The position numbers were made by a program, and so were the translations under genes. The notes beneath the pieces were generated by a model, which did no database searches, had not been told where the DNA came from, and worked only from the letters and a program-made list of their open reading frames with translations. From an uncultured Prevotella sp. (GTDB lineage: Bacteria; Bacteroidota; Bacteroidia; Bacteroidales; Bacteroidaceae), in assembly GCA_900542795.1 (NCBI GenBank), contig UQPD01000028.1:1-20296 (forward strand): DNA of 20,296 nucleotides, in the 5' to 3' direction. Shown here piece by piece: positions 1-6,494 of the stretch (positions within the stretch are counted from its first letter, which is position 1; each line of letters opens with the position of its first letter).

Positions 1-30
1 AAGTTGAAACACTTGTATCCTTTACAAAAC

Positions 31-52
31 TTTTAGACTTTACAGACTACTA
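31..52 (+). repeat. 22-nt exact direct repeat, copy 1
   Basis: The 22 bases here are identical, in the same orientation, to 10113-10134. The match stops on both sides (C versus A before, G versus T after). This copy runs straight into the palindromic repeat array that starts near position 49. Its position at the very left edge of the window suggests that a multi-copy family may have ended the assembly here. Confidence 0.75.
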
Positions 53-127
53 GGCTGGACGACGATATATATCAATATACTTTGCCTTTTAATATATATT
101 ACTTTGCCGTCCAGCCTAGGCTGGACG
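49..127 (-). repeat. Palindromic 66-bp repeat array, left cluster
   Basis: A perfect 20-bp palindrome CGTCCAGCCTAGGCTGGACG lies at 108-127. A second, half-preserved copy (CTAGGCTGGACG) ends at 61, exactly 66 bp away. The AT-rich spacer, read on the minus strand, carries two GCAAAGTA motifs and matches the spacer of the array at 9363-9515. The orientation follows clpB transcription, and the array lies just beyond the clpB terminator. It resembles a REP/BIME-type intergenic element. No protein is encoded. Confidence 0.8.
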
Positions 128-150
128 AATGGAGTAAATAATATAATAAA

Positions 151-185
151 GCGCCAGCCTTACCCATTATGGGTGAGGCTGGCGC
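151..185 (-). terminator. Rho-independent-type terminator of clpB
   Basis: A 15-bp stem (151-165 with 171-185, one G-U pair) closes a 5-nt ATTAT loop. In the minus direction it is followed by a T-rich stretch (TTTATTATATTATTT). It lies about 76 bp past the clpB stop codon. Its plus-strand 3' arm, GGGTGAGGCTGGCGC, occurs again at 9895-9909, so the hairpin shares sequence with a repeat family. Confidence 0.75.
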
Positions 186-261
186 TTGAAACATTGATAA
201 ATTCTAACCTTTTTCCTGTTGAGCACAGATGAATCAATGGGTTTTGAAAAACTTACGACGC

Positions 262-2874
262 TTATGCGTTTTTGTTTTTAAACTCAAGTTTCTCTCCGTT
301 TGCGTCAACGTAGATAGGTTCAGTCTTGTTGACAGAGCCTGCAAGCAGGGCACGACTCAAGTCGTTGAGCAACATGCGTTGCAAGGCACGTTTTACAGGA
401 CGAGCACCAAATTCGGGGTCGAAGCCTGCTTGAGCCACAAGCTTAATGGCAGCATCGCTCACATTCAGTTTTACATCCTGGTCGGCAAGTAAATGTGCAA
501 TGCCATTTACCTGTAAACGTACAATCTGCTCAATTTGAGGTTGTGTCAAGGGTTGGAACATGATGATGTCATCAATACGATTTAAAAACTCAGGACGGAT
601 AGTCTTTTTCAACATATCTAATACCTGTGTCTTTGTTTCGTCGATGATACGCTCACGTTCGACCGCATTTTTGTTGGCAATAGCTTCGAACTTTTGCTGA
701 ATCATTTGCGAACCCATGTTCGAGGTCATGATGATAATGGTGTTTTTAAAGTTTACCACACGACCCTTGTTGTCAGTAAGTCTGCCATCGTCGAGCACTT
801 GCAGCAAGATGTTAAATACATCGGGGTGAGCCTTTTCAATTTCATCGAAAAGCACAACGCTGTAAGGTTTGCGACGCACTGCTTCGGTGAGTTGACCACC
901 CTCTTCGTAACCAACGTATCCCGGAGGTGCACCTACGAGACGTGACACGCTGAACTTTTCTTGGTATTCGCTCATGTCGATACGTGTCATCATGTTCTCG
1001 TCGTTAAAGAGGTAGTCTGCCAAAGCCTTAGCCAATTCGGTTTTACCAACACCCGTAGTACCGAGGAAGATAAATGAACCGATGGGGCGCTTAGGATCTT
1101 GCAAACCTGCACGCGAACGACGCACTGCATCAGCCACAGCTTCGATTGCTTCGTCTTGACCTACAACACGCTTGTGTAACTCGTCTTCAAGATGCAACAA
1201 CTTTTCGCGCTCGCTTTGCAACATACGTGTTACGGGTATGCCTGTCCAACGAGCCACTACGTCGGCAATATCGTCGGCCGTTACCTCCTCCTTCACCATG
1301 GCTTCAGCGCCTTGGCGATTTTTGAGTTGAGATTGCTGTTGGGTAATGTCGGCTTCAAGCTCCTTAAGTTTGCCATAGCGAATTTCGGCTACACGTCCGT
1401 AGTCGCCTTCGCGTTCGGCACGTTCGGCTTCAAACTTTAATTGCTCCATTTGCTGCTTGTCTTGCTGAATGCGTGAGAGCACCTCTTTTTCGCCCTCCCA
1501 TTTAGCACGCAAGTCTTTTTCGCGTTCGCTCAGTTCGGCAATCTCCTTGTTGAGTTGTTCGAGTTTTGCGGTGTCGTTTTCGCGCTTAATAGCTTCGCGT
1601 TCAATTTCGAGCTGACGCAAACGACGTGTTATCTCGTCTAACTCCTCGGGCTGAGAGTCGCGTTCCATACGCAATTTTGCAGCAGCCTCGTCCATTAAGT
1701 CGATAGCCTTGTCGGGCAAGAAACGATCGGAGATGTAGCGGTGTGACAATTGTACGGCTGCAATGATGGCATCGTCTTGAATACGTACCTTGTGGTGATT
1801 TTCGTAACGTTCCTTCAAACCACGCAAAATGCTAATGGCATCCTCGGGTGAAGGTTCGTCAACCATTACGGTTTGGAAACGACGTTCGAGTGCTTTATCT
1901 TTTTCAAAATACTTTTGGTATTCCTCGAGCGTTGTGGCACCAATGCTACGTAACTCGCCACGTGCTAAGGCAGGCTTTAGAATGTTGGCAGCGTCCATAG
2001 CACCTTCGCCCTTACCTGCACCTACCAAGGTGTGTATTTCGTCGATAAACAAGATGATGTCGCCTTGTGCTTGCGTTACTTCGTTAATAACGCTCTTCAA
2101 TCGTTCCTCAAACTCGCCTTTATATTTAGCACCAGCAACCAATGCGCCCATATCGAGCGAGTAGAGACGTTTGTTTTTAAGATTTTCGGGCACATCGCCA
2201 CGTACAATACGTTCTGCCAAGCCCTCAACAATGGCTGTTTTACCAGTACCAGGTTCACCTATTAAAATAGGGTTGTTCTTTGTACGGCGTGAAAGAATTT
2301 GCAGCACACGTCTTATTTCTTCGTCACGACCAATTACAGGGTCGAGTTTACCCTCGCGCGCCTCGTCTACTAAGTTGCGTGCATACTTAGAGAGTGCTTG
2401 ATAGGTGTCTTCGCTGCTTTGTGAAGTGGCTTTTTGTCCACCGCGCAGTTCGGCAATAGCCTTAATGAGTGCATCGGTGCTAACACCAGCATCTTTAAGC
2501 ATTTGCGCAGCTGTGCTGCTCACTTCGAGCAGGGCTTGTAACAAAGGTTCGAGTCCGACGTAAGTGTCGCCCCCTTTGCGTGCAAGGTCTTGTGCGCGGA
2601 GTAACACTTTGTTAGCAGTATCGTCTAAATAAGGACTACTGCTGTTGCCACTCACACGAGGCTGATGTTGCAATTCTTGATTGACGGCAGCTTGCAGAGC
2701 TTGTTCGTTAACGCCCAATTTGCCAAACACAAATTTGGTAACGTTTTCGCCCACAGCCAGCACGCCAGCGAGCAAATGGACGGGCGTAATTGCCTGCTGT
2801 CCGTTTTGCTGAGCACGGTCCACAGCCTGTTGAACGGCTTGTTGTGCTTTGATTGTGAAGTTGTCGAAATTCAT
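262..2874 (-). CDS. clpB: ClpB protein disaggregase (Hsp100 AAA+ ATPase)
   Basis: This is a cytoplasmic hexameric ATPase that pulls polypeptides out of aggregates together with DnaK/DnaJ/GrpE. The protein has 870 residues, normal for the family. The N-terminal Clp repeat domain covers about 1-145. The first AAA+ module has Walker A GEPGTGKT (206-213), Walker B FIDEIH (DE 278-279) and pore loop AKYKGEFEER (249-258). A charged coiled-coil middle domain, about 405-530, separates ClpB from ClpA and ClpC. The second AAA+ module has Walker A GTTGVGKT (605-612), DE 677-678, pore loop GYVGYEEGG and an arginine-finger region LNRIDD. The ATG is followed by the standard N-terminus (MNFDNFT). The gene stands alone, divergent from the DUF3276 gene, with its own terminator. 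No heat-shock operator was identified. Identification is near certain. Confidence 0.98.
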   Translation of the reverse strand: MNFDNFTIKAQQAVQQAVDRAQQNGQQAITPVHLLAGVLAVGENVTKFVFGKLGVNEQALQAAVNQELQHQPRVSGNSSSPYLDDTANKVLLRAQDLARKGGDTYVGLEPLLQALLEVSSTAAQMLKDAGVSTDALIKAIAELRGGQKATSQSSEDTYQALSKYARNLVDEAREGKLDPVIGRDEEIRRVLQILSRRTKNNPILIGEPGTGKTAIVEGLAERIVRGDVPENLKNKRLYSLDMGALVAGAKYKGEFEERLKSVINEVTQAQGDIILFIDEIHTLVGAGKGEGAMDAANILKPALARGELRSIGATTLEEYQKYFEKDKALERRFQTVMVDEPSPEDAISILRGLKERYENHHKVRIQDDAIIAAVQLSHRYISDRFLPDKAIDLMDEAAAKLRMERDSQPEELDEITRRLRQLEIEREAIKRENDTAKLEQLNKEIAELSEREKDLRAKWEGEKEVLSRIQQDKQQMEQLKFEAERAEREGDYGRVAEIRYGKLKELEADITQQQSQLKNRQGAEAMVKEEVTADDIADVVARWTGIPVTRMLQSEREKLLHLEDELHKRVVGQDEAIEAVADAVRRSRAGLQDPKRPIGSFIFLGTTGVGKTELAKALADYLFNDENMMTRIDMSEYQEKFSVSRLVGAPPGYVGYEEGGQLTEAVRRKPYSVVLFDEIEKAHPDVFNILLQVLDDGRLTDNKGRVVNFKNTIIIMTSNMGSQMIQQKFEAIANKNAVERERIIDETKTQVLDMLKKTIRPEFLNRIDDIIMFQPLTQPQIEQIVRLQVNGIAHLLADQDVKLNVSDAAIKLVAQAGFDPEFGARPVKRALQRMLLNDLSRALLAGSVNKTEPIYVDANGEKLEFKNKNA

Positions 2875-3359
2875 ATCTTTATTTTTTTGTTTGTTATCAG
2901 AATGTTGTTTATGCCCCCTCTACTGCAAAGTTGTTGCCAAAGCACTTTATGTTGTTGGATAAAATTTTAAAGTCTCAAAAAACTGACATTTTGTACACTA
3001 TTTCTGTCTAAGTTAGCATGTCTTTCTGACAAGGTAGACATGTATTTGGGGGTGTTGTGAAGTGGGAGATGGGGCGGTTACGAGCCTAAAACTTTGTGGA
3101 TATTGGGGAAATGAAAAAATGACGCATGATGCTTGATGGGTTGGGGGAGAGTGTGGGGGTTCGTTGCCGCCTAATGCGATGTGATGGTTCGTAATATTTC
3201 TTCTTGTTTTTCTGATTGAATTGCTTGTGTTGGTTGAGATTTTTACAAATTTACATGTAAAATGCAATTTTCTCTTTGCAAATCTTTGAATATTGGGAAT
3301 TTATTTGCAAATTTGGTGCGATAATTAGTAATAAATATAAAAAACACAATGAAAGTGCC
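2875..3359. other. Divergent intergenic region between clpB and the DUF3276 gene
   Basis: This 485-bp gap holds the control regions of two divergent genes. A possible clpB -7 box is at 2926-2933 (minus). On the plus strand TTTG (3275-3278) and TTTATTTG (3300-3307, one mismatch from TAnnTTTG) are 21 bp apart and could drive the DUF3276 gene. The rest shows no convincing gene. An 84-codon minus-strand frame at 3013-3267 has a low-complexity, Pro/Ser/Thr-rich translation and looks spurious. Confidence 0.5.
2926..2933 (-). promoter_or_regulatory. Possible -7 box for clpB
   Basis: On the minus strand this reads CAACTTTG followed by CAG, one mismatch from the Bacteroidetes -7 consensus TAnnTTTG. 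It would give a leader of roughly 45 nt. No TTTG is found at the expected -33 spacing, so the assignment is weak. Confidence 0.3.
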
Positions 3360-3749
3360 ATGGAAGATAGGCAAAGAACAATGAAGGATAGGAATGATAG
3401 TGACATCTTATTCTCGCGTACGGTGAAGGCTGGTAAGCGTGTGTATTATATTGACGTGAAGCGCGACCGCAAAGGAGACTATTACCTTTCGCTTACCGAA
3501 AGTAAAAGACTGAAGGAAATGGACGATATGCAGAAGCCTACGTTCGAAAAACATAAAATCTTTCTTTATCGTGAAGATTTTAATAAGTTTCAGCGTGCGT
3601 TGGGCGAGGCTGCTGACTTTGCGCAGCAAGAAGCACATAATGCTGGTGCTGTGGAGTGGGCTGGTGACTATGCTCCCGTTGAAGGCATGTCGAACTATGA
3701 AGAAGAGGAGGATGATGAACAACAATTGGGCTTAGAATTAGAATTCTGA
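3360..3749 (+). CDS. PUR family nucleic-acid-binding protein (DUF3276)
   Basis: This small protein belongs to the bacterial PUR-alpha-like family (DUF3276), which is common in Bacteroidetes. Family members bind single-stranded nucleic acid through a beta-sheet/alpha-helix PUR repeat. The core runs from NDSDILFSRTVKAGKRVYYI through DVKRDRKGDYYLSLTESKR, and then through KHKIFLYREDFNKFQRALGEA to a very acidic tail ending EEEEDDEQQLGLELEF. I start it at ATG 3360 (129 aa). The frame stays open to an ATG at 3276, but that codon lies inside the likely promoter and the added residues do not look like the family; ATG 3381 is also possible. A strong terminator follows, so it is probably monocistronic. 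The cellular role is unknown; RNA or DNA binding is inferred from the family. Confidence 0.85.
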   Translation: MEDRQRTMKDRNDSDILFSRTVKAGKRVYYIDVKRDRKGDYYLSLTESKRLKEMDDMQKPTFEKHKIFLYREDFNKFQRALGEAADFAQQEAHNAGAVEWAGDYAPVEGMSNYEEEEDDEQQLGLELEF

Positions 3750-3786
3750 GTTGTCAAGCGTTTTTTTTATCGGATGCAAGATGTGT

Positions 3787-3842
3787 GCAGACCGAACGTG
3801 AATTGAGTAATCATTAGTGGCGTTCGGTCTGCATTGTTTTTT
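3787..3842 (+). terminator. Terminator after the DUF3276 gene
   Basis: A perfect 12-bp stem GCAGACCGAACG (3787-3798) pairs with 3821-3832 around a 22-nt loop and extends by one T-A pair (3786-3833). It is followed by ATTG and a run of seven T. It lies about 40 bp past the stop codon and separates this gene from the rplY promoter. Confidence 0.85.
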
Positions 3843-3883
3843 TGAAAAAACGCTGAAACAGTGAAGATTAGGGTGAATAAAAC

Positions 3884-3914
3884 TTTGTGGTGTAAAATAA
3901 AAGATGTATTTTTG
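3884..3914 (+). promoter_or_regulatory. Bacteroidetes sigma-type promoter of rplY
   Basis: TTTG (3884-3887) and TATTTTTG (3907-3914) are separated by exactly 19 bp and followed by CAG. This is a full match to the Bacteroidetes -33/-7 consensus TTTG-N19-TAnnTTTG. Transcription should begin near 3919-3922, giving a leader of about 140 nt before rplY. Confidence 0.85.
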
Positions 3915-3919
3915 CAGCC

Positions 3920-4061
3920 GATTTGTCCTGCACAGGCTGAAAAGCCTATCGTGTGATGGCGAATTAAGCGAGATTAAGTCCTGGCTTGTAAAAATAACCT
4001 TGCGCAGGTTGGGGCTGAAACTTAATTTAGAGTAACACAAATTTTTAATTAACAAACAACA
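3920..4061 (+). promoter_or_regulatory. Structured 5' leader of rplY, possible autoregulatory RNA
   Basis: The leader contains a stacked hairpin: CACA (3931-3934) with TGTG (3952-3955), enclosing GGCT/AGCC (3935-3938 with 3943-3946) capped by a GAAA tetraloop, with a 5-nt TATCG bulge on the 3' side. A second short hairpin AACCT-TGCGC-AGGTT follows near 3997-4011. An unusually long, folded leader before a ribosomal-protein gene suggests autogenous control by L25, but no family assignment could be made. Confidence 0.45.
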
Positions 4062-4667
4062 ATGAAGCAAATTGCAATCAATGGTACTGTACGTGCCGAG
4101 CTTGGTAAGAAGGCTACAAAGGAAATTCGTAAGTCTGGTAATGTTCCTTGCGTAATCTATGGTGAGAAGAAGGACGAAAATGGCAATCCCCTTGCTATTC
4201 ACTTCTCTGTAAGCGAAAAGGAAATCAACAAGCTTATCTACACTCCTCACATCTACCTCGTTGACATCAACATCGACGGCGTTGACTACAAGGCTGTGTT
4301 GAAGGAAGTTCAGTTCCACCCTGTAAAGGACAATGTGTTGCACGTAGACTTCTATGAAGTACACGCTGAGAAGCCTATCGTTATGGGTGTTCCTGTTCAG
4401 GCTCAAGGTTTGGCAGCTGGTGTACGTGCCGGTGGTCGCTTGATGATGATGGTTCGTAAGCTCAATGTACGCGCTATGTACGATCAGATTCCTGAAAAGC
4501 TCTTCGTAGACGTTACTGCATTGCAGCTCGGTAAGACAATTAAGGCTGGTGACCTCCATTTCGAGGGTCTCGAAATGGTTACTCCCAAGGAGGTTATCGT
4601 ATGTGCTGTTAAGATGACTCGTGCCGCTATGGGTGCAGCCGCTGCTGCAGCCGCTGCTGCTAAATAA
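4062..4667 (+). CDS. rplY: 50S ribosomal protein L25/general stress protein Ctc
   Basis: This is a 5S-rRNA-binding protein of the large subunit, in the long L25/Ctc/TL5 form. The N-terminal L25 domain starts MKQIAINGTVRAELGKKATK and contains the family stretch GNVPCVIYG. The middle HLYLVDI-like segment (PHIYLVDINIDG) and QFHPVKDNVLHVDFYEV are typical. From about residue 95 the C-terminal TL5/CTC beta domain follows (KPIVMGVPVQAQGLAAGVRAGG). The protein has 201 residues and ends in an alanine-rich tail with nine consecutive alanines before the last lysine, a low-complexity end often seen in Bacteroidetes L25. It has a strong promoter and structured leader. pth follows 167 bp downstream on the same strand, beyond a hairpin that may attenuate transcription. 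Confidence 0.96.
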   Translation: MKQIAINGTVRAELGKKATKEIRKSGNVPCVIYGEKKDENGNPLAIHFSVSEKEINKLIYTPHIYLVDINIDGVDYKAVLKEVQFHPVKDNVLHVDFYEVHAEKPIVMGVPVQAQGLAAGVRAGGRLMMMVRKLNVRAMYDQIPEKLFVDVTALQLGKTIKAGDLHFEGLEMVTPKEVIVCAVKMTRAAMGAAAAAAAAAK

Positions 4668-4683
4668 TCTTTGCAGACTCATG

Positions 4684-4756
4684 GTTAAGGGTTGAGCGTG
4701 AAGCAAAGCTCATAATGCTCCTTCGGGGGTGTGGGTTTTGGCGCTTAACCCTTAAT
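4684..4756 (+). terminator. Long hairpin between rplY and pth, possible (partial) terminator
   Basis: TTAAGGGTTGAGCG (4685-4698) pairs with CGCTTAACCCTTAA (4742-4755) over 14 bp with one G-U pair. The 43-nt apical part may fold further (AGC/GCT and CCTTCGGGGG segments). Only a weak T-rich tail (TTTGTTTATT) follows. It may terminate rplY transcripts, or only reduce read-through into pth. Confidence 0.55.
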
Positions 4757-4834
4757 TTGTTTATTGAGATGTAAGGGGGGCTTCTTAAGGTACTACTCCT
4801 TATATATTATAGGTATAAAAACACGACAAGAACT

Positions 4835-5485
4835 ATGTGGACTAAGATGTGGCGTGTACTGAGGGCTTTGGGCTTTCGAGGTGCTGCGCAGCATAGTGGC
4901 TCGTTATTAACTCCTAACACAGTGAATTATTTGATAGTAGGTTTGGGTAATATTGGTGATGAATATGCCCGCACCCGTCACAACATAGGTTTTAGAGTAT
5001 TGGACGCCCTTGCAGGAGCGTCCAATCTTGCGTTTGACGATAAACGCTATGGCTTTGTTACAACTTTAAAGGTGAAAAACCAAACACTTATCTTGTTGAA
5101 ACCTTCCACTTATATGAACCTTTCGGGCAATGCTGTGCGTTACTGGATGAATGAAATGAAAATTCCTGTAGAGCGCGTGTTGGTGGTGGTGGATGATCTT
5201 TCGTTGCCTTTTGGACAACTGCGTTTGAAACCGGGCGGAAGCGATGGTGGACACAATGGGTTGAAGCATATAGCTTCTGTGCTTGGTACACAAAAGTATG
5301 CTCGTTTGCGCTTTGGTATTGGTAACGACTTTCCGCGTGGCGGACAGGTGGATTATGTGCTTGGCGAGTTTGGAGAGGAAGACTTGAAGACGATGGACGA
5401 GCGCTTGAAATTGGCTGGCGAGGCGGTGAAGACTTTCTGTTTGGCTGGCATCAATGTGGCGATGAATCAGTTTAATAATAAGTAA
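4835..5485 (+). CDS. pth: Peptidyl-tRNA hydrolase
   Basis: This cytoplasmic esterase frees tRNA from peptidyl-tRNAs dropped by stalled ribosomes. The core begins NYLIVGLGNIGDEYARTRHN. Catalytic and substrate-binding residues are visible: His49 (TRHNIGF), Asn95 (TYMNLSG), Asp120 (VVDDLSLPFG) and Asn141 (GGHNG). The ATG at 4835 gives 216 residues, with about 30 residues ahead of the usual family start, rich in Trp, Arg and Leu. A GTG at 4922 would instead start directly at the conserved core. I kept the ATG because it is a standard start and such extensions occur, but the true start is uncertain. The S4-domain gene begins 16 bp downstream, so the two are very likely cotranscribed. Confidence 0.95.
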   Translation: MWTKMWRVLRALGFRGAAQHSGSLLTPNTVNYLIVGLGNIGDEYARTRHNIGFRVLDALAGASNLAFDDKRYGFVTTLKVKNQTLILLKPSTYMNLSGNAVRYWMNEMKIPVERVLVVVDDLSLPFGQLRLKPGGSDGGHNGLKHIASVLGTQKYARLRFGIGNDFPRGGQVDYVLGEFGEEDLKTMDERLKLAGEAVKTFCLAGINVAMNQFNNK

Positions 5486-5501
5486 ACTCTTACGTATTTA
5501 T

Positions 5502-5930
5502 ATGGCAACTACTGCAAACGAAGCGCGATTGGATAAGTGGCTTTGGGCTGCTCGCATATATAAAACGCGTACGCTGGCTGCTGATGCTTGTAAAAACGGA
5601 CGTGTGACCATTAACGGTGCGCAAGCTAAGCCTTCGCGTGTGGTGAAGGTTGGTGATGAAGTGGGGGTGAAAAAATCTCCCATTACTTATACGTTCCGTG
5701 TGAAGCAGGCTATTGAAAAGCGTGTTGGGGCAAAGCTCTTGCCTGATGTGCTCGAAAATATTACTTCAGCGCAGCAATATGAGTTGCTCGAAATGAGTAG
5801 GATAAGTGGTTTTGTGGGGCGTGCTCGCGGTACGGGGCGTCCTACAAAGAAGGAACGTCGTGCTCTCGACGAATTTGCTGAAGAAACTCCTTTGTTTATT
5901 GACGATGACTTCGACTTTGACGAGGAATAA
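5502..5930 (+). CDS. S4-domain RNA-binding protein, HslR/Hsp15-like
   Basis: This small RNA-binding protein has an N-terminal S4 domain (about 8-70): ARLDKWLWAARIYKTRTLA, then ACKNGRVTINGAQAKPSR and VKVGDEV. That is the pattern of Hsp15 (HslR), which binds free 50S subunits carrying stalled peptidyl-tRNA. The rest is a basic linker (GRARGTGRPTKKERR) and an acidic tail (FIDDDFDFDEE); total 142 residues. It lies 16 bp after pth, which acts on the same kind of stalled product, so joint expression for ribosome rescue makes sense. Whether it is a true Hsp15 functional equivalent is inference. A terminator-like hairpin follows. Confidence 0.88.
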   Translation: MATTANEARLDKWLWAARIYKTRTLAADACKNGRVTINGAQAKPSRVVKVGDEVGVKKSPITYTFRVKQAIEKRVGAKLLPDVLENITSAQQYELLEMSRISGFVGRARGTGRPTKKERRALDEFAEETPLFIDDDFDFDEE

Positions 5931-5945
5931 TTTCTGTTCACAAAA

Positions 5946-5997
5946 AAAAGTTGTTGCTTTAATAATGTTTTTTTTAAAAAAAACTTCAGCAACTTTT
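5946..5997. terminator. A/T-rich nested palindrome after the S4-protein gene
   Basis: AAAAGTTG (5946-5953) pairs with CAACTTTT (5990-5997). Inside lies an 18-bp perfect palindrome made of G, eight T, eight A and C (5967-5984). It starts 16 bp after the stop codon and most likely ends the rplY-pth-S4 transcripts, possibly working in both directions. Confidence 0.6.
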
Positions 5998-6215
5998 GAC
6001 GGGTACTCCTTAATGATAGCAAGCTATTATCAAATTCTGCGCAAGTTATTTTTTTATCAGAATTATTAGAACCACCCTTAATAAACCCACACCGTTTTTT
6101 CGCAAGCACCCCTTCATCACTTCGCTTTCTTGCAATATTGCACCCAAAACACACCTATATATATATATAATACCGCAATGTTTGAAGAAGAAGAAAGTTG
6201 TTGAAAATATAAGTG

Positions 6216-6223
6216 TACATTTG
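6216..6223 (+). promoter_or_regulatory. -7 box upstream of the calcium ATPase gene
   Basis: TACATTTG followed by CAG matches the Bacteroidetes -7 consensus TAnnTTTG exactly. A TTG at 6198-6200 is upstream but at a shorter spacing than the usual 19 bp. If used, it gives a long leader of about 265 nt that contains the 22-bp repeats. Confidence 0.55.
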
Positions 6224-6327
6224 CAGTACTTTTGAAAAAGCCCAAAAACAGACCTAACAAACTACACATTATATATAAAACGCCCTATCCTCCCTAAGGG
6301 AACAAAAAAGTGTAATAAAAAAGTATG

Positions 6328-6404
6328 TTGACTTACTTTGCCATTTATGTTAACTTACTTGGGCATTTAAGTTAACATACTTGGACATGTTAGTTAACTT
6401 ACTC
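6328..6404 (+). repeat. Four 11-bp cores at exact 22-bp spacing (possible operator array)
   Basis: The cores TTGACTTACTT (6328), TTAACTTACTT (6350), TTAACATACTT (6372) and TTAACTTACTC (6394) begin exactly 22 bp apart, about two helical turns. The 11-bp spacers are less alike, though three share a CAT. The array ends about 90 bp before the ATPase start codon. Regular phasing on one DNA face suggests cooperative protein binding. An RNA-level role in the leader is also possible. Confidence 0.65.
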
Positions 6405-6494
6405 AGAAAGGCATATTATATATAGGTCTGAAATGGCATAAAACAAAATTCTTGCCTATTCGTTGTTTTAGAATCTCAAACAAACATCTGAAAT

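Noticed and set aside
3013..3267. Minus-strand 84-codon frame between clpB and the DUF3276 gene
   Set aside because: Low-complexity translation without a start context or domain, lying in a divergent control region.
3738..4706. Minus-strand 322-codon frame opposite rplY
   Set aside because: It is antisense to a clear ribosomal-protein gene and its translation has no recognisable domain.
6328..6404. Plasmid-type origin iterons
   Set aside because: The 22-bp phasing recalls iterons, but no replication-initiation gene is near and the flanking genes are chromosomal housekeeping genes.
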